Shown: positions 1 through 6,972 of the stretch, one piece after another | How the letters are laid out: each line of letters starts with the position of its first letter | How positions within the stretch are numbered: the stretch's first letter is position 1 | NCBI GenBank assembly: GCA_002385265.1 | Contig: DGDD01000209.1 | Location: 753 to 11,710 of the forward strand | Direction of reading: 5' to 3' | From: Chitinophagaceae bacterium UBA3961 | GTDB lineage: Bacteria; Bacteroidota; Bacteroidia; Chitinophagales; Chitinophagaceae | Length of the DNA: 10,958 nt | The notes under the pieces: generated by a model | The model's database searches: none | Told to the model about the DNA's origin: nothing | The model's input: only the letters and a program-made list of their open reading frames with translations | Position numbers and translations under genes: made by a program

Positions 1-70
1 AATTAATAATGAAACAGCCGAGTTAATTAATAATTAAGAATTAATAATTAATAGTGGAACGGCCGGCAGT
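1..70 (-). repeat. Reverse-oriented part-copy of the interspersed AT-heptamer repeat
   Basis: Bases 1-20 are the exact reverse complement of 6902-6921 and are identical to 10821-10840. This is the CGGCTGTTTCATTATTAATT core read on the minus strand. A second AT heptamer array follows at 23-52, then a degraded core (GGAACGGCCGGC) at 56-67. Two truncated units therefore appear to lie in tandem, and the polypurine part seen in the right-edge copy is missing. The element may continue upstream of the window. What is seen is the sequence match; that it belongs to a dispersed family is inferred from the other copies in this window. Confidence 0.8.
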
Positions 71-134
71 TAGGTTGAGTGATGAAGAGTTTTTGAGTTA
101 TTAATTTTTGAATAATTTATTTCGAATTTTTGTG

Positions 135-165
135 CCGCCGCGATTGATCGTGGCGGTATTTTTTT
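135..165 (+). terminator. Rho-independent terminator of an upstream gene outside the window
   Basis: CCGCCGCGAT at 135-144 pairs with ATCGTGGCGG at 147-156, giving a stem of up to 10 bp with one G-T wobble and a very short loop. TATTTTTTT follows at 157-165. This is a classic intrinsic terminator for + strand transcription. No gene in the window precedes it, so it presumably ends a + strand transcript that enters from the left. The stem has no A-tract on its left side, so it does not look bidirectional. Confidence 0.85.
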
Positions 166-204
166 GGAATAGGTTAGAAGGTTGAAGACTTTTTCTTTCT
201 ACAC

Positions 205-490
205 AGTAAAGCCCGTGAAGCCTTACGGCTTACTCAAGGACCAGTGCAGGGTTTAACGTTGCGAACCTTTGCGTTCTTTGTTTCTTTGCGGTAGCGTAAA
301 CTGAATGGAATACAGTGTTCACAGCAGTGTCCGCGAACTGCCGCAAAGACATAGCAGAGTTCCCTCTCTGTATTTCCTCAGTCCTCCCTCTTCTTTTTGT
401 ATTTCCTCGTTCCTCGTCTCCTTACATCCTCCCTCCTGTATTCCGGCTGTTCAATTATTAATTATTAATTCCTAATTATTAATTATCTCC
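205..490 (+). repeat. Composite interspersed repeat, copy 1 (upstream of the DeoR gene)
   Basis: Modules in order: a CCC-hairpin-CTCAAGGACC block at 212-242, with stem AAGCC/GGCTT at 218-231; a GCAAAG-type block at 257-293 that matches 8468-8504 at 35 of 37 positions; a less conserved stretch at about 300-360; a polypyrimidine block at 361-440 with TTCCTCGTTCCTCGTCTCC; the core CGGCTGTTCAATTATTAATT from 444; and an AATTATT heptamer array to 487. The variant heptamer AATTCCT is third from the end. No open frame of interest is present. With 491-635, which holds only a possible operator, this accounts for the non-coding left end. Confidence 0.8.
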
Positions 491-530
491 CTCCTTTTTC
501 CCGCTAAAAGCAGCATTTATCCACAAGTGA

Positions 531-549
531 TTGTCAATAAACACGACAA
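531..549. promoter_or_regulatory. Possible operator: TTGTC-N9-GACAA inverted repeat
   Basis: TTGTC at 531-535 and GACAA at 545-549 form an inverted repeat with a 9-nt spacer, about 87 nt upstream of the preferred start of the DeoR-type regulator. The two arms lie on roughly the same helical face. DeoR-family proteins commonly bind repeats near their own promoter, so autoregulation is plausible. Five-base arms can arise by chance and no clear TAnnTTTG -7 box was found between here and the start codon, so this is only a candidate. Confidence 0.25.
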
Positions 550-635
550 ATACCGCATAATTTTTAAACTTTTTGCGGTTTTTTGCGTTTTTGTTCCGAA
601 TTTGGGCGAGGAAATCACCTAAACTAACTGTTGGC

Positions 636-1382
636 ATGCTGAAAAAGGAGCGTCAAAACTACATTCTGCATCAGATCAACCTGCACAACAAAGTGTTGAC
701 TGCAGATCTTTGTGCAGCCATCGATGTGTCGGAAGACACTATTCGGCGCGACCTCCAAGAACTGTCAGACGAAGGCCGACTGTTTAAAGTGCACGGCGGT
801 GCTCTTTCCCTCTCATTTCATTCTTCTTTTCGGAGCTCCAATATTTACGCCGCGAATGAAAAGCGCGTGATTGCTTCCAAAGCCGTACAACTAATTAAAG
901 ACGGGATGTATGTAATGACCACCGGTGGCTCTACCATTCTGGAAATGATCCGAATGTTACCCGAGCAACTCACCGCAACGTTCATCACTACCAGTATTCC
1001 GGCAGCAGTTGAATACTTGCAACATCCTAATATCAAATTGATTCAAATTGGAGACATCGTTTCCAAACAAGCACAAATGGCTGTGGGCGGACAAGCGATT
1101 CGGCAAATTCGCCAAATTCAAGCCGATCTCTGTATCCTCGGTACCAATGCAATTGACTCACAAAAAGGTATAACTGATAGTGATTGGGAAGTAGTACAAG
1201 TGAAGCAAGCTATGATAGAATCGAGCGAGAAAGTAATGAGTGTTGCCATTGCCGAAAAGTTAGACACTGTTCAACGCATCAATGTATGCGAAGCAAAAGA
1301 TATTGATTTCCTGATCACTGAAAAGCCATCAAATGATCTATCCTTGATTCCTTATGCAAAAGCCGGAATAACGGTTTATTAA
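636..1382 (+). CDS. DeoR/GlpR-type transcriptional regulator
   Basis: This is a cytoplasmic transcription factor of 248 residues from the ATG at 636. The frame can be extended to a TTG at 573, but the family normally begins with a short Met-Leu-Lys-Lys-Glu-Arg start directly before the helix-turn-helix, and 250 residues is the usual size. The added 21 residues look like translated T-rich leader. The N-terminus holds the DeoR winged helix, with SEDTIRRDLQELSDEGRL and KVHGGA. The rest is the sugar-phosphate sensor fold, seen in TTGGST, LGTNAID and KGITDSDWEVVQVKQAMI. Family members usually respond to phosphorylated sugars or sugar-derived intermediates. The susC-like gene starts 18 nt after its stop, so it most likely controls that operon and itself. 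The ligand cannot be read from the sequence. Confidence 0.9.
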   Translation: MLKKERQNYILHQINLHNKVLTADLCAAIDVSEDTIRRDLQELSDEGRLFKVHGGALSLSFHSSFRSSNIYAANEKRVIASKAVQLIKDGMYVMTTGGSTILEMIRMLPEQLTATFITTSIPAAVEYLQHPNIKLIQIGDIVSKQAQMAVGGQAIRQIRQIQADLCILGTNAIDSQKGITDSDWEVVQVKQAMIESSEKVMSVAIAEKLDTVQRINVCEAKDIDFLITEKPSNDLSLIPYAKAGITVY

Positions 1383-1400
1383 AAACTTTAATAATTAGCA

Positions 1401-4400
1401 ATGTTTACAAAATCCATTCAGTCACCAAAACTTCGCGCCGTTCTGAGAGTATCCATGATACTGCTCTTGAACTTTGTGCTTACGGCGGCAGCCTTTGCAC
1501 AAGTGCGCATTTCCGGGAAAGTGGTGGGCAAAGACAATAAGCCCATTGCCGGAGCATCAGTAACCATTAAGAACACCACATTTGGTACTTCTACAGAAGC
1601 CAATGGTTCTTACACATTGAACGCAGAATTGAAGGCCGGAACTTATACTATTGAGTTCTCAGGCGTAGGTTTCAAGGCTTACAGTCAATCGCTACAAATT
1701 GGATCAGGAGCCAGCTACACAGTAGATGCGCAATTGAGTGCCGATGCATTGAATTTAGATGAAGTGGTAGTAACGGGTACTTCTGCCGGAACTACACGTC
1801 GTCAATTAGGTAACTACATCAGTTCTGTAAAGGCCGATCAACTTACCAAGGGAGCTTCAGGAAACGTGTTGCAAGCCTTGCAAGGTAAAACAGCCGGTGC
1901 GCAGATCATTCAAAACAGTGGAGACCCAGCAGGTGGTATCTCTGTTCGCTTGCGTGGTATCAGTACAATTTACAGTTCATCTGAGCCTCTTTACATTGTG
2001 GATGGGGTAATTGTGAGCAACGCTAACAATCGTGTTACTAATACTCAAAGTGGTTACGACGGAGGTAGATTTGTAGGAACCATCGGTACCAACCGTTTGG
2101 CCGATATCAACCCTGCCGATATTGAGCGAATTGAAGTGTTAAACGGTGCTGCTGCTGCAGCGATCTACGGTTCACGTGCCAATGCCGGTGTTATCCAAAT
2201 TTTCACCAAACGCGGAACCAGCGGAACCCCCACCGTAAACTTCTCTTCTAGCGTAATGGTGAACCAATTGCGCAAGCAAGTTAAAATCAATGAAGCTCCT
2301 ACGAAGTTTGGAGGATCACCTGATGTTCAAACGCAAGACATCCTTACTCCGGCTTTAACGAATACTACCAATGTAACGCGTTACAATTACTGGGATTATA
2401 TTTTCAGAACTGGAATTGGTACCGACAATAACATCTCAGTTTCAGGTGGTGCTGCTAAAACGAAATATTATTTATCAGGTTCTTATTTCTCCAATCAAGG
2501 TATTGTGGAAGGAACCGATTTCAAACGTTTCAGTTTCCGCTCAAACATTGAACAAACCATCAACAATTGGTTAACTGCCAGCATGGGATTGAACTATGTG
2601 AACAGTACTTCTAATGAAAAACCTGATGGTAACTCATTCTTCTCACCAATGAACGGTGTAACCATCTTAGGTAACTTCCATGATATTTGGACACGCGATG
2701 CCTTGGGTAATATCAAAGCAGTTGGTGAAAGAGGTCGTGTGAATCCTGTTTCCATTATTGAAGATGTGAAGCAACGTTCCAATACCAATCGTGTTATCTC
2801 AAGCTTCTCTTTGAAAGCAAAACCAATGAAGGGCTTGACTATCGACTATACAATGGGTATTGATAACTTTTCACAGCAGGGTACAACCTATATTCCTCCA
2901 TTTGCATACAACGTGAATACCGCTTTCTGGGGTGGTGGTGCCAGCTTGGACCCAACCCTGAACGGTTATGCAAGTGCTGCTGTGAGCAATTATTTCCAAA
3001 TCAACAATGAGTTGAATGCAACTTATCAGAAAGAGTTGACGAAAAATATTGCGTCTACTACTCAAGTTGGTTATTCTCAACAATACGAGCGCTCAACTTT
3101 CTCACTAGTTCAAGGTAGAGGATTGGCTCCTTTCATTGAAACTGTAAACGGTGCGTCTACTATTTTGGCGGGCGCCGATCAAAGAGGAGAATTGAGCATT
3201 TCCGGTGGATACCTCCAACAGAATTTCCGTTATAAGAATCAATTGTTCTTAACCGGAGCTGTTCGTGTGGATGGATCATCTGTATTTGCAAAAGAAGAAA
3301 GAAACCAAACCTATTTCAAAGTAAGCGGTAGCTATTTGTTGAGCGAGACAGAATATTGGAAGAAACTTCCAATCTCTTCTTGGTTCGATCAACTGAAACT
3401 ACGTGCAGCGTATGGTCAATCGGGTAACCTTACCGGCATCGGTGCCTACGATCGTTTCAACGCGTATTCTTCAATTGCGTTTGTTGGAAGAACAAGTTTC
3501 ACATCAAGTACTATTTTGGCCAATACTCAAATGCGCCCTGAACGCCAAGGTGAGTTGGAAATTGGTACTGATATGAGTTTCTTCAATAACCGCCTCGGAT
3601 TAACTTTTAACTACTATCAGAAGAAAGTAACCGATTTGTTATTCGACCGCGTAATTGCTCCATCCAATGGTTTTAGCAGCCGTCTCGATAACTTCGGTAG
3701 CTTGGAGAACAAGGGTATTGAATTGGTATTAACCGGTTCACCTGTTCGTAATAAGAACTTCAACTGGGATGTAACTTTCATTTACAACCAGAACAGAAAT
3801 AAAGTATTGAATTTAGGTTCTTCGCTTGCACAATTCTCTACCAACTCCGGTGCACCAATAGCCTTATTGCCTGGACAAGCTGTAGGTGTATTCTACGGAA
3901 CCTTCTTTGCACGCGATGCAAACGGCGGTCAAGTAAAGAATACCGCGGGTATTCCTTTAACAGAAAGAGGTACACAAACATCCGCTGCTTCTTACACTAC
4001 TTCTCGTGATGCCAACGGATTGCCTACCGGTACTGTATTAAGAAAAATCATCGGTGATCCAAATCCGAAATTCACCGGTTCATTTGTGAACGAGTTGAGT
4101 TACAAAAAACTGAACTTGAGAGCACAGGTTGATTTTGTTCAAGGAGTGGATGTATTCAATGCCGACTGGAGAACCCGTCAAGGTGTTGGTAACGGAGAAG
4201 TAGCTGAACAAGAACACAAGGGATTGTTGCCTCGCGGTTATATTTCCGGTGTGTATGCTATTGAAGAATGGCGTATCGATGATGGTTCTTTCGTGAAACT
4301 AAGAGAGTTGTCGTTGGGATACAATGTAGGTCGCATCAAAGGCTTCGGTGATTTGAACCTTAGTTTGAGCGGTAGAAACTTAATATCATGGGATAACTAT

Positions 4401-4517
4401 AAAGGATTTGATCCTGAGGTGAACGCTGCAGGTCAGAGCACTTTGTTAAGAGGGATCGATTTCGGTGCAGTACCCATCCCACGCACTTTTGCATTCACTG
4501 TAAGAGCTAAATTCTAA
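1401..4517 (+). CDS. SusC/RagA-type TonB-dependent outer-membrane transporter
   Basis: The protein has 1038 residues, normal for the family. A signal peptide ends at about residue 33 (AFA before QV). A carboxypeptidase-regulatory-like beta domain covers about 36-113, and the TonB box LDEVVVTG is at 119-126. The plug domain covers about 137-270, with NVLQALQGKTAGAQI, SVRLRGIST, EPLYIVDGV and AAAAIYGSRANAGVIQIFTK. The remainder is the beta barrel, ending in the aromatic terminus RAKF. It should import an oligomeric nutrient across the outer membrane using TonB-ExbBD energy, with the SusD-like partner acting as lid. There is no N-terminal STN/secretin domain, so signalling through an anti-sigma factor is not expected. 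This fits control by the adjacent DeoR-type protein. The substrate is unknown. Confidence 0.97.
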   Translation: MFTKSIQSPKLRAVLRVSMILLLNFVLTAAAFAQVRISGKVVGKDNKPIAGASVTIKNTTFGTSTEANGSYTLNAELKAGTYTIEFSGVGFKAYSQSLQIGSGASYTVDAQLSADALNLDEVVVTGTSAGTTRRQLGNYISSVKADQLTKGASGNVLQALQGKTAGAQIIQNSGDPAGGISVRLRGISTIYSSSEPLYIVDGVIVSNANNRVTNTQSGYDGGRFVGTIGTNRLADINPADIERIEVLNGAAAAAIYGSRANAGVIQIFTKRGTSGTPTVNFSSSVMVNQLRKQVKINEAPTKFGGSPDVQTQDILTPALTNTTNVTRYNYWDYIFRTGIGTDNNISVSGGAAKTKYYLSGSYFSNQGIVEGTDFKRFSFRSNIEQTINNWLTASMGLNYVNSTSNEKPDGNSFFSPMNGVTILGNFHDIWTRDALGNIKAVGERGRVNPVSIIEDVKQRSNTNRVISSFSLKAKPMKGLTIDYTMGIDNFSQQGTTYIPPFAYNVNTAFWGGGASLDPTLNGYASAAVSNYFQINNELNATYQKELTKNIASTTQVGYSQQYERSTFSLVQGRGLAPFIETVNGASTILAGADQRGELSISGGYLQQNFRYKNQLFLTGAVRVDGSSVFAKEERNQTYFKVSGSYLLSETEYWKKLPISSWFDQLKLRAAYGQSGNLTGIGAYDRFNAYSSIAFVGRTSFTSSTILANTQMRPERQGELEIGTDMSFFNNRLGLTFNYYQKKVTDLLFDRVIAPSNGFSSRLDNFGSLENKGIELVLTGSPVRNKNFNWDVTFIYNQNRNKVLNLGSSLAQFSTNSGAPIALLPGQAVGVFYGTFFARDANGGQVKNTAGIPLTERGTQTSAASYTTSRDANGLPTGTVLRKIIGDPNPKFTGSFVNELSYKKLNLRAQVDFVQGVDVFNADWRTRQGVGNGEVAEQEHKGLLPRGYISGVYAIEEWRIDDGSFVKLRELSLGYNVGRIKGFGDLNLSLSGRNLISWDNYKGFDPEVNAAGQSTLLRGIDFGAVPIPRTFAFTVRAKF

Positions 4518-4538
4518 GACCATTTAAATTTTAGACAA

Positions 4539-5846
4539 ATGAAAAAATCATTCATAAATATTGCACAAGGGTTGGTGTTGGTTGCTTTGATTGCTACTAC
4601 GCCTTCTTGTAAGAAAGATTATACCGATCCTTCTCGTGCAACTGAAGATAAAATTTTCACAACACCCACAGGTTTAACCGGAGTAACGGTTGGCTTGCAG
4701 CGCGTGTATTCTTTAGGCAGAGGAAGTTCCTTCTACAATTCGGTTTCCATTGATGCTTTGGTAACCAAGCAAGTAAAAGTATTGAACGCCGGTAACCTAG
4801 CTGAAGCCCAATTGGAAACAGGTGGTGTAACTGTTGACGGAACAAACACCATGCTGTTAGGCCTTTGGACTACCAGTAACAAAATTATCTATGATGCCGA
4901 CAAGGTGATTGCCAATGCAAAAAACCTTACTGATAAAGGGTATGCTTCCGGCTTAATTGGACACGCCACTATTTTCAAAGCATTGAGCTTGGGCAATATG
5001 GCGAATTTCTGGACGCATGTTCCGGATGGCAATGGCGACAAAGTAAACTTTATCACTGCTACTGATGCGTACAATAGAGCCATCACTGCAATTGACGAAG
5101 CGTTGGCTGCCATCAGTGCTACTGCTATTTCATCTGCCTTTACAGCAAATATTCCGGCAGGCCTTGATATTCCCAATACTTTAAGAGCATTGAAGGCACG
5201 CTATGCTTTGTATGCAGGAAAATATGCAGATGCTCTTGCTGCCGCGAATTCAGTTGACCTAACAAAGAAATCTACCTTGAATTTCGATGCAGCCAATTTG
5301 AATACCATTTTCGAAACTTGTGCTTCTAACTTTAACGTATACCAATCTATTGATTCTACATTAGGGTTACCTGCAGGTATTCAACCCGATTTAGCAGATA
5401 AACGCACTTCTTTTTATGTTGGATTGAGTGGTGCTGCTGCATGGCGCTGGGTGATCAAAGGATTTGGTGGAACCAGTACCGCAGCCTTCCCGGTTTATTT
5501 GCCGGGTGAAGTAACCTTGATTAAAGCGGAAGCCTATGTTCGTCAGTCGAGTCCCGACTTAACGAGTGCATTAACCGAAGTGAACAAGGTTGTGACTAAA
5601 ACGGCTGCTGCTGATCCTTTGGGTGTGGGTGCTGCCTTGCCGGCACTAACGGGCCCTTATACAGCAGATCAATTATTGACTGAAATTTACAAACAGCGTT
5701 GTATTGAGATGTACATGAGCGGACAAAAATTGGTAGACATGCGTCGTTTTGGTAGAGCTACTACCGAGCGTACCAGAAGTTTGATGCCTTTCCCTTTCCG
5801 TGAACGTGATAACAATCCGAATACTCCGGCTGATCCAACTTTCTAA
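4539..5846 (+). CDS. SusD/RagB-type nutrient-binding outer-membrane lipoprotein
   Basis: The protein has 435 residues, shorter than the 500-600 common for SusD proteins but complete at both ends. It has a lipoprotein signal peptide with lipobox TPSC and Cys24 as the acylated residue. KKD follows, consistent with a Bacteroidota surface-export signal. Helical TPR-like parts include LRALKARYALYAGKYADALAAA (about 215-236). The C-terminal family signatures are LPGEVTLIKAEAYVR (321-335), IYKQRCIEMYMSGQKLVDMRRFG (383-405) and PFPFRERDNNPN near the end. It starts 21 nt after the susC-like stop, so the two are almost certainly co-transcribed and form one uptake complex. Its small size may point to a small or unusual ligand, but that is inference. 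Confidence 0.95.
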   Translation: MKKSFINIAQGLVLVALIATTPSCKKDYTDPSRATEDKIFTTPTGLTGVTVGLQRVYSLGRGSSFYNSVSIDALVTKQVKVLNAGNLAEAQLETGGVTVDGTNTMLLGLWTTSNKIIYDADKVIANAKNLTDKGYASGLIGHATIFKALSLGNMANFWTHVPDGNGDKVNFITATDAYNRAITAIDEALAAISATAISSAFTANIPAGLDIPNTLRALKARYALYAGKYADALAAANSVDLTKKSTLNFDAANLNTIFETCASNFNVYQSIDSTLGLPAGIQPDLADKRTSFYVGLSGAAAWRWVIKGFGGTSTAAFPVYLPGEVTLIKAEAYVRQSSPDLTSALTEVNKVVTKTAAADPLGVGAALPALTGPYTADQLLTEIYKQRCIEMYMSGQKLVDMRRFGRATTERTRSLMPFPFRERDNNPNTPADPTF

Positions 5847-5872
5847 TATTTGGGTTAAGGATGATCTATAGA

Positions 5873-5909
5873 AATGGCCGGTCCTTTTTTGGAACGGCCA
5901 TTCTTCTTT
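5873..5909 (+). terminator. Terminator-like hairpin after the SusCD operon
   Basis: AATGGCCG at 5873-5880 pairs with CGGCCATT at 5895-5902. An inner TCC/GGA pairing lies across one G/A mismatch, closing a T6 loop. The hairpin is followed by CTTCTTT, a poor but present T-rich tail. It lies 27 nt after the susD-like stop, which suggests the operon ends here and the methyltransferase is transcribed separately. Confidence 0.65.
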
Positions 5910-5962
5910 AAAACGTTGGAGTTGAATATTATTTGCTTGCAATACCTTTTAAAAGTATGTAA

Positions 5963-6631
5963 ATGCGAGAACAATTGATCAAGGACAGTTGGAAACTAAA
6001 TGCTGCTCCTTGGAATAAATTGATTGAAGAGAATGCGTTGGAGTCGAGACGGCTGGTAACCAATCAGGCGATTATTGACGCTGTGATGCAAACCACTCCC
6101 AAACAAGTATTGGATATTGGTTGTGGTGAAGGTTGGCTCTGTAGGGCCTTACACGATCGTGGTGTTATCTGCACGGGTATTGATTTTGTGCCCGATTTGA
6201 TCATTGAAGCCGTTAAGAAAAAGGGCGCCATGTATTTATTGGCGAGCTATGAAGAAATTGCGAGTGGGGGAATATTGCTGCCTTTCTCATACGATACCAT
6301 TGTGATCAATTTTGCATTGATAGGCGAGGAGAGTGCAAAAAATTTGGTTCACTATCTACCAAAATTATTAAGAGATGGTGGGAGCTTGGTGATACAAACC
6401 TTGCACAGTTATTCTCGTCAACAAGCCGGAGACGATATCAGTGGATGGAAACAAGGTTCTTGGGATGGCTTAGGCGATTCTTTTGTGAAGCCATATGAAT
6501 GGTATTATAGAACCTTGGCCGATTGGCAACATCTCTTTAGTAGTGCAGGATTTAAAAATCTTGAGATCATTGAACCGAAGCACCCTGTTAGTGGAGTGCC
6601 GATGAGTTATATTTTTAGTATGAAGAAATAG
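5963..6631 (+). CDS. Class I SAM-dependent methyltransferase of unknown substrate
   Basis: The protein has 222 residues with no signal peptide, so it is cytoplasmic. SAM motif I is VLDIGCGEG at 49-57, the acidic end of strand beta-2 is in GIDF at 72-75, and a post-motif is INFALIG at 115-121. LRDGGSLVIQTLH (136-148) is motif III. The C-terminal half has GWKQGSWDGL, YEWYYRTLADW and EPKHPVSGVPMSYIF. I recognise this set as typical of a widespread, uncharacterised methyltransferase group with an N-terminal SW..NA..W and ESRR..T pattern, both seen here. It is not BioC-like enough to tie it to the bioA gene downstream. It is separated from the SusCD operon by a hairpin. Between them, GTTG and TA-TTA-TTTG near 5916-5935 could form a weak promoter, although the box spacing is one base too long. 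Confidence 0.88.
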   Translation: MREQLIKDSWKLNAAPWNKLIEENALESRRLVTNQAIIDAVMQTTPKQVLDIGCGEGWLCRALHDRGVICTGIDFVPDLIIEAVKKKGAMYLLASYEEIASGGILLPFSYDTIVINFALIGEESAKNLVHYLPKLLRDGGSLVIQTLHSYSRQQAGDDISGWKQGSWDGLGDSFVKPYEWYYRTLADWQHLFSSAGFKNLEIIEPKHPVSGVPMSYIFSMKK

Positions 6632-6952
6632 GAGGTGTTCACCGCCAAGAGCGCGAAGAGCGCCAAGGAGTCGCAAAGTCTTTTACTTTTTTTGACCACA
6701 GATATCCGAATTAGTAGAAATTCTCACAGATTAGCCTCCGAATTTCAATCAGCCGATTTTTATTTTCACCGCGGCAGCGCAGCGGCCGCAGCGATAACGC
6801 AGCGCTAGCAGTCTCTCTGTATTGGCTCGCTTCCTCGTTCCTCGCTTCCTCGTTCCTCGCTTCCTCGTTCCTCGCTTCCTCGTCTCCTCATTCCTGTATT
6901 CCGGCTGTTTCATTATTAATTATTAATTATTAATTCTTAATTATTAATTACT
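6632..6952 (+). repeat. Composite interspersed repeat, copy 2 (between the methyltransferase gene and bioA)
   Basis: The repeat begins right after the methyltransferase stop. Modules: a GCAAAG-type block at 6640-6680, with a small GCGC-GAAGA-GCGC hairpin at 6651-6663 and a T-rich tail to 6692; a block with ACCACAGAT at about 6695-6703 and CACAGATTAG at about 6726-6735; a GC-rich block at 6769-6806 with GCAGCGGCCGCAGCG, shared with copy 3; a polypyrimidine block at 6811-6900 containing a 15-bp tandem repeat; the core at 6902-6921; and heptamers to 6952. The variant heptamer AATTCTT is third from the end. No gene is visible in this 340-nt gap. Confidence 0.8.
6828..6888 (+). repeat. 15-bp tandem repeat inside copy 2
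   Basis: The unit CGCTTCCTCGTTCCT occurs three times without error at 6828-6842, 6843-6857 and 6858-6872. A fourth, altered unit starts at 6873. Each unit is itself an 8+7 near-duplication (CGCTTCCT and CGTTCCT). Copies 1 and 3 carry this motif once, so local expansion happened in copy 2. The array ends about 85 nt before the bioA start codon. Confidence 0.95.
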
Positions 6953-6960
6953 CCCCTCTC

Positions 6961-6968
6961 TATCTTTG
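6961..6968 (+). promoter_or_regulatory. Bacteroidota -7 promoter box of bioA
   Basis: TATCTTTG matches the Bacteroidota primary-sigma -7 consensus TAnnTTTG exactly. It ends 4 nt before the bioA ATG, so transcription would start at or next to the start codon and the mRNA would be leaderless or nearly so. No clear TTG -33 element is present. The region from about -61 to -23 is the AT heptamer array of the repeat, which may act as an AT-rich upstream element. Confidence 0.65.
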
Positions 6969-6972
6969 CCTC

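Noticed and set aside
517..549. Replication origin
   Set aside because: There is only one DnaA box, no cluster, no unwinding element in context and no dnaA or dnaN nearby.
573..635. Longer DeoR-type protein from the TTG at 573
   Set aside because: The extra 21 residues precede the normal family start and read like translated T-rich leader. The ATG at 636 gives the usual length.
5963..6631. Assigning the methyltransferase as BioC because bioA is next
   Set aside because: The C-terminal motifs fit another, uncharacterised methyltransferase group. A 340-nt repeat and a separate promoter lie between the two genes.
6828..6952. CRISPR array
   Set aside because: The repeats are contiguous 15-bp and 7-bp units without unique spacers, and no cas genes are present.
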